This document shows, piece by piece, positions 8,198 to 17,499 of a DNA stretch of 64,000 bases. Source of the stretch: Aureimonas sp. AU12 (lineage in GTDB: Bacteria > Pseudomonadota > Alphaproteobacteria > Rhizobiales > Rhizobiaceae). The notes beneath the pieces were generated by a model. That model worked only from the letters and a program-made list of their open reading frames with translations, made no database searches and was not told the DNA's origin. Both the position numbers and the translations under genes were made by a program. How positions within the stretch are numbered: the first letter of the stretch is position 1; each line of letters opens with the position of its first letter. The stretch is from the NCBI RefSeq assembly GCF_001463705.1, contig NZ_BBWH01000010.1, positions 1-64,000 on the forward strand. Direction: 5' to 3'.

Positions 8198-9643
8198 ATG
8201 GCCGACGACGCGCCGACGATCCTGCGAGAGAACGACACGTGCTGGCAGGTCCACCGCGCCGACCGGTTCTCGATCATCGTCGATGCCGCCGACTTCTTCC
8301 ATGCCGCCAAGCAGGCGATGCTCGAAGCCCGGCACTCGATTCTCCTCGTCGGTTGGGATTTCGACGCGCGCATCGAGATGGAGCCGGAAGGCCAGACGCT
8401 GGAAGGCCCGAACGAGATCGGATCGCTCCTCAACTGGCTGGCCAAGCGCCGGCCGGACCTCGAAGTGCGCATCCTCAAGTGGGACATCGGCCTCCTGAAC
8501 TCGCTCGGCCGCGGCGAGACGCCGGTCTACATGCTGAACTGGATGTTCGGCGGGCGGGTGAAGCTGAAGCTCGACGGCGCCCATCCGCCGCTTTCGGCCC
8601 ATCACATGAAACTCCTCGTCATCGACGAGACGCTCGCCTTCTGCGGCGGCATCGACATGACGGTGGGGCGCTGGGACACGCGCGAGCACGAGGAAAACCG
8701 CAAGGGACGTCATACTCCGCGCGGCGCGCCTCTCGGTCCGTGGCACGATGCCACGAGTTGCGTCTCCGGTCCCGTGGTCAAGGCGCTGTCGGATCTGGCG
8801 CGTCATCGCTGGGAGCGCGCGACGGGGAAGGCGCTCGACCCGATCGCGGGCGCGGCCGACATCTGGCCGGAGGGCCTCGACGTCGATTTCGAGGCGATCG
8901 ACGTCGGCATCGCCCGCACCGCGCCCGCCTATGACGACCGGCGCCAGATCAGCGAGATCGAGGCGGCGACGCTCGCGATCATCGGCACGGCCCGGCGCAC
9001 GCTCTACATCGAAAGCCAGTATTTCGCCTCTCGCCGCGTCGCGCAGGCGATCGCCCGGCGTCTCGGCGAAGAGGACGGTCCCGAGATCGTCGTGATCAAT
9101 CCCGACACGGCGGACGGCTGGCTGGAAGCCAAGGCGATGGATTCGGCCCGCATCCGCATGATGCATCTCGTGAAGGGCGCCGACCGGCACGACCGGTTCC
9201 GCATCCTCTACCCCGTCAACGAGGCGGGCTCGCCGATCTACGTTCACGCCAAGATCATGATCGCCGACGATCGCGTGCTGAAGCTCGGATCCGCCAACCT
9301 CAACAACCGCTCGATGGGCTTCGACACCGAATGCGACCTTGTGATCGAGCGCGAGTCCGGCGACGAGGCGATGGCGGACAAGATCCGCCGCAAGCGCGAC
9401 GGGCTGCTCGGCGAGCATCTGGGCACCGACGCCGAGACGGTTGCGGCCGAGATGGCGCGCCAGGACGGTGCGCTCATCCGCACGATCGAGGCGCTGAACG
9501 GCCGGATGCCGACCAGGCTCGAAGCGATGCCGACGCGCGACCTGACGGTGGACGAGGAGATGCTGGCCGAATCCGACGTCGCCGATCCCGAGCGCCCGCT
9601 CGGCTGGCCCGATCGCATCGCCAGCCTGTTCCGCCGGGTGTGA
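8198..9643 (+). CDS. Phospholipase D family protein with two HKD motifs
   Basis: A 481-residue member of the phospholipase D superfamily. Both catalytic HxKx4D motifs are intact: His136-Lys138-Asp143 followed by FCGGIDM, and His350-Lys352-Asp357 followed by LGSANLNNRS. No signal peptide or membrane helix is visible, so the protein is probably cytoplasmic or peripheral. PLD enzymes of this kind hydrolyse phosphatidylcholine or related lipids to phosphatidic acid, although some members are nucleases or cardiolipin synthases. The next gene encodes a phosphatidate phosphatase of the App1 type, which supports a lipid substrate. GAGGAGCCGAGA precedes the ATG. Confidence 0.85.
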   Translation: MADDAPTILRENDTCWQVHRADRFSIIVDAADFFHAAKQAMLEARHSILLVGWDFDARIEMEPEGQTLEGPNEIGSLLNWLAKRRPDLEVRILKWDIGLLNSLGRGETPVYMLNWMFGGRVKLKLDGAHPPLSAHHMKLLVIDETLAFCGGIDMTVGRWDTREHEENRKGRHTPRGAPLGPWHDATSCVSGPVVKALSDLARHRWERATGKALDPIAGAADIWPEGLDVDFEAIDVGIARTAPAYDDRRQISEIEAATLAIIGTARRTLYIESQYFASRRVAQAIARRLGEEDGPEIVVINPDTADGWLEAKAMDSARIRMMHLVKGADRHDRFRILYPVNEAGSPIYVHAKIMIADDRVLKLGSANLNNRSMGFDTECDLVIERESGDEAMADKIRRKRDGLLGEHLGTDAETVAAEMARQDGALIRTIEALNGRMPTRLEAMPTRDLTVDEEMLAESDVADPERPLGWPDRIASLFRRV

Positions 9644-9709
9644 ACCGGAGAAGCGGTTCGGCGTTCATGGGATCGCAGAACCGTCCCCCGAGCGAAGAAA
9701 CCGCCTGCC

Positions 9710-10885
9710 ATGAGCCGTGACCGCCTGCCCCTCCACGTCGTGGGCACCCTCGTCCAGCATTGGGGAACCCTGCGCACCCGCGCCAAGATCGCGCTCGGGC
9801 TAACCTCGGCGCCGATCCTCCTGCCCTATCGCGGGCTCGCGACCGACGATCTCGTGCGCTTCAGCGGACGGGTGATCGAGGACGAGAAGGTCGTCCACGC
9901 TAGGCCGACGCGCTCGCCCTGGCGCAATCTCTGGCGTTCGTTCCGGCGCTACGAGACCGACGAGATCCGCAAGGCCGCGGTCTCGTGGCGAGGCTTCGGC
10001 CTGTCCGGCCGCACCCTGACGACGCGCGAGGGCTTCTTCTCCGTAGAGATCCCCCGCGGCGACATCCCGGCCGCGCACGCGCCCGGCGACGCGCCCTGGG
10101 CTGAGATCGCGCTGCGGCTCGAAGGGGCGCCCGGCTACCGCTTCGCCCCGATCGACGGACACGCGCTCGTGCGATGCGTCTCGCCCAAGGCCGGGATCGC
10201 GGTGATCTCGGACATCGACGACACGATCGTCGAGACGAGCGCTCAACATTTCTTCCGGCATCTGCGGACGGTGGCGCTCAACTCGGCGGAAGGGCGCGTC
10301 GCCTTCCCCGGCATCGCCACCTTCTACCGGGCGCTCGCGGCGGGCCGCGTCGGCGGCGAGACCAACCCGGTCTTCTACGTCTCCTCCAGCCCATGGAACC
10401 TCCATGAGCTCTTCACCGAGTTTCTCGACCGGCAGGGCATTCCCGCCGGCCCGATGATGCTCAAGGATTTCGGGATCACGCCGACGCAGTGGCTGACCGG
10501 CGGGCATCGCGGCCACAAGCTCGGCGCCATCGAGGCGCTGCTCGCCGCCTATCCGCGGCTCGGCTTCGTCCTCATCGGCGACACCGGGCAGAGCGACGCC
10601 GAGATCTACGCCGAAACGGTGCGCCGCCATCCCGGACGCATCGTCTCGGTGCATCTGCGCGATGTCTCGCCGAAGGGGCTGAAGTCCGCGGTCGCGAGCG
10701 CCCTCGACGCGATCCGCGGGGCCGGCGTGACGGTGACGACGAGCCCGACGCTGGAGGGCGCGGCGGAAGCCTGCGAGCGCCTCGGCCTCGTCGCGCCCGG
10801 CACGCACCGCGCGATGCTGGCCGAGATCGAGGCCGGCGTCAGCGCCGCAACAGCGAGCCGAGAAAGCGTGTCAGGATCGCATTGA
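9710..10885 (+). CDS. App1-like phosphatidate phosphatase (DUF2183)
   Basis: A 391-residue protein of the App1/DUF2183 family, whose yeast member is a Mg-dependent phosphatidate phosphatase. The HAD-like catalytic motif DxDxT is present as Asp168-Ile-Asp170-Asp-Thr172. It is followed by the conserved FYVSSSPWNL and KDFG segments and a late GDTGQSDAEIY region holding the acidic metal ligands. The first 110 residues form the beta-rich N-terminal domain typical of bacterial members. It follows the phospholipase D gene by 66 bases on the same strand, so PLD product could be its substrate. Its 3' end overlaps the convergent hydrolase gene by 47 bases. Confidence 0.85.
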   Translation: MSRDRLPLHVVGTLVQHWGTLRTRAKIALGLTSAPILLPYRGLATDDLVRFSGRVIEDEKVVHARPTRSPWRNLWRSFRRYETDEIRKAAVSWRGFGLSGRTLTTREGFFSVEIPRGDIPAAHAPGDAPWAEIALRLEGAPGYRFAPIDGHALVRCVSPKAGIAVISDIDDTIVETSAQHFFRHLRTVALNSAEGRVAFPGIATFYRALAAGRVGGETNPVFYVSSSPWNLHELFTEFLDRQGIPAGPMMLKDFGITPTQWLTGGHRGHKLGAIEALLAAYPRLGFVLIGDTGQSDAEIYAETVRRHPGRIVSVHLRDVSPKGLKSAVASALDAIRGAGVTVTTSPTLEGAAEACERLGLVAPGTHRAMLAEIEAGVSAATASRESVSGSH

Positions 10886-11639
10886 AGCGCCGGGGGTCGT
10901 CGAGATTGGCGACATGCCCGGCGGGCATCTCGACCCGCCGGGCCCGCGGCGCCAGTCGGTCGATCGTCTCGGACTGCTCGCGGATCGTGCCGGCATCGTC
11001 GGCGCCCTCCACCACGAGGCACGGGCAGCGGATGTCGCGAGGGTCGACCGGCTCGCATTCGACGATCGCGCGGTAGGTCGCCACGATCGCCTGCGGCTGC
11101 ATGGTGGAGAAGCCGGCGATGAAATGGCGCCGCGCCGTCTTGCCCACCCAGTGCCGGCCGACGAGCAGCCCGGCCAGCCAGAGGCCGATGCGGGCCGAGC
11201 GCGCCTGCCCGAGCAGGCGAAAGGTCGGATAGAGCAGACGCTGCGGCCCCAGCGCGGCGAGGATGCGACGCATCCAGCGGGTGACGACGAGCGCGCGGGG
11301 CGTGTTGGCGATGACGATCGCCTCGACCCGGTCCGGCCGGCGGCAGGCCAGTTCGAGCGCGATCATGCCGCCGAGCGAGACGCCGACCACGATCACCCGG
11401 CGGATCGCCAGCGCATCGAGCAGCGCCACGCAATCCCCAGCCATCGCGCCGATATCGAACGGCGCGGATCCGAGCGGCGTCGCGCCATGGCCGCGCAGGT
11501 CCGGCACCACCACCCGCCGCGTCCCCTCGAGAGCCTCCACCTGCGCCTGCCAGATCGCGCGGGTCTGCACGGCGCCATGGAGGAGGAGCACCGGCGTCTC
11601 GCGCGAACCGCCGGGTGGGCGGTGATCGTCGTGGCGCAT
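10839..11639 (-). CDS. Alpha/beta-fold hydrolase
   Basis: A 266-residue hydrolase of the alpha/beta fold, similar in layout to 3-oxoadipate enol-lactonases and proline iminopeptidase relatives. Visible are the oxyanion LLLHG, the DLRGHG turn, the nucleophile elbow GVSLGG, an acidic residue in VVEGADD and the catalytic His in PAGHVANLD. The frame is open further upstream to 11828. The Met at 11639 was chosen because it precedes the conserved core by only about a dozen residues; 11687 is the alternative. Substrate cannot be assigned. Its last 47 bases overlap the convergent App1 gene. Confidence 0.78.
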   Translation of the reverse strand: MRHDDHRPPGGSRETPVLLLHGAVQTRAIWQAQVEALEGTRRVVVPDLRGHGATPLGSAPFDIGAMAGDCVALLDALAIRRVIVVGVSLGGMIALELACRRPDRVEAIVIANTPRALVVTRWMRRILAALGPQRLLYPTFRLLGQARSARIGLWLAGLLVGRHWVGKTARRHFIAGFSTMQPQAIVATYRAIVECEPVDPRDIRCPCLVVEGADDAGTIREQSETIDRLAPRARRVEMPAGHVANLDDPRRFNAILTRFLGSLLRR

Positions 11640-11965
11640 CACGCCCTGACGCGGCGGTGCGCGCCGGGCGGCAGCCTGCATCAGCATCACGGGTTCGGCC
11701 TGAAGGCGTCGGGCTCGTCTCGCTCGTTCATCTCGGCCGTCCCCTTTGTCGCGCGGCAGGCCGGCGAAAGCCGATATGCCTTGCTCAGGGTGCGGGCCGC
11801 AAGCCGGTCGCTCGCGATCTCTCGGCACCGCCGACGCTGCAGCGCAGCATGGCGGAGGCTTGCAGTCGGCGCCATTCCACGGTTTGCCTTGCGAGACAGA
11901 ACCATTCGGCGATCTCGCGACGGGAATCGCCGCCCTGCCACGTCTCGACCCGAACGGATGCCCGC
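11640..11965. other. Intergenic region between divergent genes
   Basis: This 326-base stretch separates the hydrolase and the FAH-family gene and must hold both promoters. I see no RNA gene, repeat or clear sigma-70 consensus. The hydrolase frame stays open through the first 190 bases, so its start could lie inside. Confidence 0.4.
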
Positions 11966-13141
11966 ATGACCGATCGCTCGCCCCTGCCCCAGGATGTCGC
12001 CACCGCCACGCTGGTCGGGCGCCTGTTCGACCCCGCGGTCGGCGGCCCCGTCGTGGTCCACGTCCGGGGCGACCGCCTCGTCTGCGTCACCGCGACGGCC
12101 GCGACCGTCTCGACGCTGCTGGAATCGGCCGACCCCGTGGCGACGCTGCGCGGCGCGACGAAGGGCCAGAGCTGGTCGCTTTCCGAGGTCCTGGCGAACG
12201 GGGCCGCGACGGGCGCTGCCCGCGAGACGAAGCCGGTGCTGCTCGCGCCCTGCGATCTTCAGGCGGTGAAGGCCTGCGGCGTCACCTTCGCGCGCTCGAT
12301 GATCGAGCGGGTGATCGAGGAGCGCGCCAAGGGCGACCTCGCCAAGGCCGCCGAGATCCGCGACGAGATCGGACAGGTCATCGGCGGGGCCCTCACCGAC
12401 GTGGTGGCGGGGTCGTCGAAGGCCGCGGAGGTCAAGCGCATCCTGCAGGACAAGGGCTACTGGTCGCAATATCTCGAGGTCGGCATCGGGCCGGACGCCG
12501 AGGTCTTCACCAAGGCGCCGGTTCTGGCGAGCGTCGGCCACGGCTCGCAGGTCGGCATCCTGCCCTCCTCGGAATGGAACAATCCGGAGCCCGAAGTGGT
12601 GCTTGCGGTCAATTCACGCGGCGAGATCGTCGGCGCGACGCTCGGCAACGACGTGAACCTGAGGGATGTCGAGGGGCGCTCGGCGCTGCTTCTCGGCAAG
12701 GCCAAGGACAACAACGCCTCCTCCGCCATCGGCCCGTTCATCCGCCTCTTCGACGAGGGCTTCACGCTCGACGACGTGCGTTCCGCCGAACTGACGCTGA
12801 CGGTCGAGGGCACGGACGGCTACCGTCTTGAGGGCCATTCCTCGATGAGCCAGATCAGCCGCGACCCGGCCGAACTGGTGCGCCAGGCCGCCAACCGCAG
12901 CCATCAGTATCCCGACGGGTTCGTGCTCTTTCTCGGCACGCTGTTCGCCCCGGTCGAGGATCGCGATGCGCCGGGCAAGGGCTTCACCCACAAGACCGGC
13001 GACGTCGTCGCCATCGCCTCGCCCCGCCTCGGCCGGCTGGAAAACGTCGTCACCCATACCGACAAGGCCGAGCCCTGGACCTTCGGCATCGCCGCGCTGA
13101 TGCGCAATCTGGCCAAGCGCGACCTCCTGAAGGCGCTCTGA
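11966..13141 (+). CDS. Fumarylacetoacetate hydrolase (FAH) family protein
   Basis: A 391-residue enzyme with the FAH catalytic fold in its C-terminal two thirds. The metal ligands are visible as the ExE pair in NPEPEVVL and the Asp in GNDVNLRD, with the usual TGDVV near the end. Members of this length with a 120-residue N-terminal domain include 2-keto-3-deoxy sugar-acid dehydratases as well as C-C bond hydrolases, so sugar-acid catabolism is one option. The frame is open upstream, but the family-like N-terminus (MTDRSPLPQD) begins here. It converges with the TetR gene, with three bases between the stops. The exact substrate is not determined. Confidence 0.82.
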   Translation: MTDRSPLPQDVATATLVGRLFDPAVGGPVVVHVRGDRLVCVTATAATVSTLLESADPVATLRGATKGQSWSLSEVLANGAATGAARETKPVLLAPCDLQAVKACGVTFARSMIERVIEERAKGDLAKAAEIRDEIGQVIGGALTDVVAGSSKAAEVKRILQDKGYWSQYLEVGIGPDAEVFTKAPVLASVGHGSQVGILPSSEWNNPEPEVVLAVNSRGEIVGATLGNDVNLRDVEGRSALLLGKAKDNNASSAIGPFIRLFDEGFTLDDVRSAELTLTVEGTDGYRLEGHSSMSQISRDPAELVRQAANRSHQYPDGFVLFLGTLFAPVEDRDAPGKGFTHKTGDVVAIASPRLGRLENVVTHTDKAEPWTFGIAALMRNLAKRDLLKAL

Positions 13142-13144
13142 GGC

Positions 13145-13777
13145 TCAAGGCCGGGCGGGCGCGCCGTAGCGCAGCCCGTCCATGAGCAGGCGCACGAGAC
13201 GGCGGGAGCGCTCCCGCCAGTCCGGCCCGGAGGCCGCCGCATAGACGCTCGACAGCGCATGCAGGACATCGCCGCTGTCGGCGTCGGCCCGGATCGCCCC
13301 GGCCGCGACGGCGCGGTCCACGAGGCCCTTCAGCGCCAGCGGGATCAGCCCGGACTTTTCGGCAAAGAGCGGCGACTTGGAGACGAAGAGGATCTTCAGG
13401 CTCTCGCCCATGCCCCGCTTGGCGGCGATGTAGTCGACGAAGCGCTGCATCCACTGCGCCAGCGCCTCGTCCGCCGGCTGCGTGCACGAGAGATCCTCGG
13501 CCGCGGCGACGAGCGCTTCCACCTCGCGGCAATAGACGACTTCGATCAGCGCCTCGCGGGTCGGGAAGTGCCGGTAGAGCGTGCCGATGCCGACGCCGGC
13601 GCTTCTGGCGATCGCCTCCAGCGAGGTGTCGACGCCTTCCGTGCCGAAAGCCGAAGCCGCTGCGGCGACGAGACGGTCGCGGTTGCGCCGCGCATCGGCG
13701 CGCAGGGGCCGCGCCGGCAGGTCCGCCAGTCCCGTGTCGCCCGCTCCGCTCGCTTCGCTCGCTTTCGACTCGTCCAA
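13145..13777 (-). CDS. TetR/AcrR family transcriptional regulator
   Basis: A 210-residue repressor-type protein. The N-terminal helix-turn-helix is clear (TSLEAIARSAGVGIGTLYRHF), followed by a helical ligand-binding domain ending in a C-terminal segment like that of other TetR members that regulate efflux or catabolism. The start is taken as TTG at 13777 because CAGGAGA lies about seven bases upstream on the minus strand; the open frame extends to 14044, but that region has no family match and different composition. An 11-base tandem repeat about 33 bases upstream may be its operator. The FAH gene converges with it. Confidence 0.85.
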   Translation of the reverse strand: MDESKASEASGAGDTGLADLPARPLRADARRNRDRLVAAAASAFGTEGVDTSLEAIARSAGVGIGTLYRHFPTREALIEVVYCREVEALVAAAEDLSCTQPADEALAQWMQRFVDYIAAKRGMGESLKILFVSKSPLFAEKSGLIPLALKGLVDRAVAAGAIRADADSGDVLHALSSVYAAASGPDWRERSRRLVRLLMDGLRYGAPARP

Positions 13778-13809
13778 ACCCGATCTCCTGTGCCGTCTGT
13801 CTGGAACGG

Positions 13810-13831
13810 TCTCGATCCCGTCTCGATCCCG
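13810..13831. repeat. Tandem 11-base repeat upstream of the TetR gene
   Basis: The sequence TCTCGATCCCG occurs twice head-to-tail without a gap. It begins 33 bases upstream of the TTG start of the TetR gene, where a self-repressing regulator would bind. An operator role is inference only. Confidence 0.4.
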
Positions 13832-14375
13832 ACCAGGCAAGCCGTTCCCGATGGAAGCCGCCTTATCGCATCGCGACGCCGCACTGTCATGCCGCTGCAA
13901 TCCGCACCGGCGGCGGGCGGCTTTGCAGATGGCCAACCCGGTGACGCCGACCGATGACGAGGAGACGCTGGTCGCGTGTGCGGCGCTGGTGGGATTGGCG
14001 ATCAATGTGCCGGACTTACCGCCGGCAGGGGCACGGAAGACCACGCAGGAGATCGAGAGCGTCGACTTGCACTGCGCCGCTCCAGCGAAAGCGGCGTTTC
14101 AATCGAGGCGGCGATGCAGGCGATCGGGTGGGGCGAGATCGAGGCGTCGGTACGGGGAGGCAAAGCGGCGCACGATGCCGATGGCTGCGCACAACTGGTC
14201 ATCGCCGACGGGGTGTTCCATGCGGTGGCCAAACGCGTGTGCGCTGGAGACGCATGTCGGAGTCGCACAGCTGACACGGAAGGCGACGCGATTGCGCGGG
14301 GATTATCTCCCGGCCGGGAACGCCATGCCATGGAAAGGCTCGACAATCACGCTCTGACCGTTGTCCTGACGGGAC
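13832..14375. other. Gene-poor stretch with possible coding remnants
   Basis: About 540 bases hold no gene I can support. On the plus strand an open frame from the ATG at 13929 reads plausibly for about 50 codons, then turns into Arg-rich nonsense near 14090. From there a second plus frame reads plausibly to about 14300 (SIEAAMQAIGWGEIEASVRG). Switching between these frames would give one continuous product of some 120 residues, as expected of a gene broken by a frameshift. I recognise no family in either piece, so this could also be non-coding DNA. Confidence 0.25.
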
Positions 14376-14600
14376 CTAGTGCAGAGGCTCGGCTCCCCGC
14401 TCATATAAGCGCGTGGAGACCCGAAGAATCTGGCGAAGTGCCAAGAGTTCGTTGACCGCCATCGCGGCGTCGTTGGCGAGGCTCGCATCCAGATGCCCGC
14501 CGTCTTCCAGCTCGGTACCGCCGGCCCAGCGTTCTTCCAGATGGTTGGCGGCCACGATGTGAAGGCGTTCGATCAGGGCGAGAAGGTCTTCATCCGACAT
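14376..14600 (-). CDS. Small hypothetical protein
   Basis: A 74-residue, mostly helical, acidic protein with no recognised domain. It starts MSDEDLLALIERL and ends near RLYERGAEPLH. AGGA lies eight bases before this ATG; another ATG six codons upstream at 14618 is a weaker choice because no ribosome site precedes it. It is transcribed away from the sensor kinase gene, from a 240-base intergenic region that both genes share. Nothing in the sequence gives a function. Confidence 0.5.
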   Translation of the reverse strand: MSDEDLLALIERLHIVAANHLEERWAGGTELEDGGHLDASLANDAAMAVNELLALRQILRVSTRLYERGAEPLH

Positions 14601-14841
14601 ATCTGAGTGTCCTGCCATGTCCCGTAAAACGTAAGCTACGCAAACCAACGCGTGCGGGATGCAACTTATCCTATCAATTATCGTGCGATCCCATCCTATC
14701 AAGTGCATCGGCCGTCTCCGGCGCATGGAAACCGCCGGCCTCGGACCGGCTCGACGGCGGTAACAAGGCGGCCTTGCGAAGGCCGCGATTTCCGGGCATG
14801 CCTGCCTGAAATCAGCAAGTCCTTGAACAGGAACCAGGATC

Positions 14842-17499
14842 ATGTCGACGTCGGTTGGATCGCACGCTTCCCATACCGGCGGCACCACCCGCGCCCTCCT
14901 CGAATCCTTCTCCTGGGAGACGACGGCGCTTGGCGCGCGCCAGGACTGGTCCCCGGCCTTTGCAGCCATCGTCGACACGCTCATCGCCTCGCCGGTTCCC
15001 CAGGTTCTGATGTGGGGCGACGACCCCGTCATGATCTACAATGACGGCTACGTCGCCATTGCCGGGGCCAGGCATCCCGCTGCCTTCGGTGGGCTGGTGC
15101 GTACGATCTGGCCCGAGATCTGGGACTGGAACCGGTCGGTGATGGAGGTAGGGTTTGCCGGCGGCGTCCAGAGCTTTCTGAACCAGGAGATGACGCTGCT
15201 GCGCAACGGCGTGCCCGAAGCGCTCTTTCTCGACCTCTTCTATACGCCGATCCGCGACGAGACAGGGCGCTATCGCGCCGTCCTCTGCACCGTCATCGAG
15301 AACACCGAACGCGTGCTGGCCGAGCGCGCCGTCCACCGCGCCAACGAGCGGTTCCGCGCCGCCGTCGATGCCGTTCATGCCACGATCTGGACCAACAGCG
15401 CCGATGGCCGGATGATCGGCGAGCAGCCGGGCTGGCAGCGCCTGACAGGCCAGAGCGAAGCCGAATGCCGCGATTTCGGCTGGGCCGACGCGGTCCACGC
15501 CGACGATGCCACCGGCACGATCGAGGCCTGGAACGCCGCCGTTGCCACGAGGTCCGTCTTTCAGCACGAGCACCGGATCCGGCGGGCCGACGGCAGCTGG
15601 GGTTGGTTCTCGGTGCGCGCCGTTCCGACCTTCGACGAGGCCGGAACCTTACGCGAATGGGTGGGCGTCCACACCGACATCACGGCCGAGCGGCTGCACG
15701 AGGAGCGCCTCGTCGAGCATGCCGAGATGCTGGAGCGTCAGGTGCGCCACCGCGAGCGCGCCGAAGACCAGCTACGCCAGATGAACGAGACGCTGGAAAC
15801 GCGCATCGTCACCGCCGTCGACGAGCGGCGAAAGGCCGAACTGGCGCTCGCCCAGTCGCAGAAGCTGGAGACGGTGGGCAAGCTGACGGGCGGCGTCGCG
15901 CACGACTTCAACAACCTGCTCCAGGTCGTTTCGGGCAATCTCCAGCTTCTCGCCAAGGACATCGTGGGCAACGAGCGGGCCGAGCAGCGGGTGCAGAACG
16001 CGCTGGCCGGTGTCGCGCGCGGCTCCAAGCTCGCCGCGCAGCTTCTCGCCTTCGGCCGGCGGCAGGCGCTGGAGCCCAAGGTGGTCAACGTCACGCGCTT
16101 CGTGCGCGGCATGGACGACATGCTGCGCCGTGCGATCGGCGAAGGCATCGAGATCGAGACCGTGGTCGGCGGCGGGCTCTGGAACACGTTCATCGACCCG
16201 ACGCAGATCGAAAACGCGCTCCTCAACCTCGCCATCAACGGGCGCGACGCGATGGAGGGCCAAGGCCGCCTGACGATCGAGCTCGGCAATGCCAGCCTCG
16301 ACGACGAGTACGCGCGCACCCATGCCGAGGTGACGCCCGGCCAGTACGTCATGCTGGCGGTCAGCGACACAGGCTCGGGCATGACCCCGGAGATCATCGG
16401 CAAGGTGTTCGAGCCGTTCTTCTCGACGAAGGCCGAGGGCAAGGGATCGGGCCTCGGGCTCTCGATGGTCTACGGCTTCGTCAAGCAGTCCGGCGGCCAC
16501 GTGAAGATCTACTCCGAGGTCGGACATGGCACGACGATCAAGCTCTACCTGCCCCGCGCCGCGCAGGCCGAGGACATCGAGGTCTCCGTCGAGGCAGGCC
16601 CCATCGCCGGCGGCACCGAAACGGTGCTCGTGGTCGAGGACGACGACGCGGTGCGCGCCACCGTCGTCGAGATGCTCGGCGATCTCGGCTACCGGGTGCT
16701 GAAGGCGGTGGATGCCCAGTCGGCGCTCAACGTCGTCGAGAGCGGCATTCCCATCGACATGCTGTTCACCGACGTGGTGATGCCGGGCACGCTGAAGAGC
16801 CCGGAGCTCGCCCGCAAGGCGCGCGAGCGCCTGCCGAACATCGCGGTGCTCTTCACCTCCGGCTACACCGAGAATTCCATCGTCCATGGTGGGCGGCTCG
16901 ACGCCGGCGTGCAGCTGCTGTCGAAGCCCTACACGCGCGAGGCACTCGCCCGGAAGTTCCGCCACGTCCTCGGCAATCAGGCGCAGGCCAACCGTGCCCG
17001 CAACCAGCAGAGCCCCTCGCTCGTGCCGGCCGATCCCGAGGGCGTGCGCACGCCCAGCGGCACTCCTGCCCCGACGAGGCCCGCGCCCACCAATGCCACG
17101 ATCCTCCTCGTCGAGGACGACGGCCTCATCCGCATGAACACCTCCGACATGCTGAAGGATCTCGGCCATGTCGTGGTCGAGGCTGGCCGGGCGGAGGATG
17201 CGTTGACGGCGATGCAGACCGTGCCCTTCGACGTCCTCGTCACCGACGTGAACCTGCCGGGAATGTCCGGGCCCGAGCTGGCGCGCCAGGCATTGGCGCT
17301 CAAGCCCGGCGTCGGCGTCGTCTTCGCCACGGGCGACCGCCATGTCGACGGGTTCGACACGGCCGGCGCGGCGCATCTGGCGCTGCTGCCCAAGCCCTAC
17401 GGGATGGACGAGCTGGACGCGGCAATCCGATCTGTCCTGCACCCGGCACCGTCAAGCGAAAGCGCGTCGCGTGCGGCCGACCGGATGCTAGAATCGTAG
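14842..17499 (+). CDS. PAS-containing hybrid sensor histidine kinase with two receiver domains
   Basis: An 885-residue soluble hybrid kinase with no membrane helix, so it should sense an internal signal. The order is PAS-like domain (about 25-155), PAS/PAC domain (about 160-285), coiled coil (about 285-345), HisKA with phospho-acceptor His354 in GGVAHDFNN, HATPase (about 460-580, DTGSGM and GSGLGLSM), REC1 (about 593-710, Asp644), linker, and REC2 (about 753-870, Asp802). The H-D-F-N-N phosphorylation box is the type found in many alphaproteobacterial hybrid kinases. No output regulator is adjacent. Its last 12 bases overlap the convergent outer-membrane gene. Confidence 0.92.
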   Translation: MSTSVGSHASHTGGTTRALLESFSWETTALGARQDWSPAFAAIVDTLIASPVPQVLMWGDDPVMIYNDGYVAIAGARHPAAFGGLVRTIWPEIWDWNRSVMEVGFAGGVQSFLNQEMTLLRNGVPEALFLDLFYTPIRDETGRYRAVLCTVIENTERVLAERAVHRANERFRAAVDAVHATIWTNSADGRMIGEQPGWQRLTGQSEAECRDFGWADAVHADDATGTIEAWNAAVATRSVFQHEHRIRRADGSWGWFSVRAVPTFDEAGTLREWVGVHTDITAERLHEERLVEHAEMLERQVRHRERAEDQLRQMNETLETRIVTAVDERRKAELALAQSQKLETVGKLTGGVAHDFNNLLQVVSGNLQLLAKDIVGNERAEQRVQNALAGVARGSKLAAQLLAFGRRQALEPKVVNVTRFVRGMDDMLRRAIGEGIEIETVVGGGLWNTFIDPTQIENALLNLAINGRDAMEGQGRLTIELGNASLDDEYARTHAEVTPGQYVMLAVSDTGSGMTPEIIGKVFEPFFSTKAEGKGSGLGLSMVYGFVKQSGGHVKIYSEVGHGTTIKLYLPRAAQAEDIEVSVEAGPIAGGTETVLVVEDDDAVRATVVEMLGDLGYRVLKAVDAQSALNVVESGIPIDMLFTDVVMPGTLKSPELARKARERLPNIAVLFTSGYTENSIVHGGRLDAGVQLLSKPYTREALARKFRHVLGNQAQANRARNQQSPSLVPADPEGVRTPSGTPAPTRPAPTNATILLVEDDGLIRMNTSDMLKDLGHVVVEAGRAEDALTAMQTVPFDVLVTDVNLPGMSGPELARQALALKPGVGVVFATGDRHVDGFDTAGAAHLALLPKPYGMDELDAAIRSVLHPAPSSESASRAADRMLES

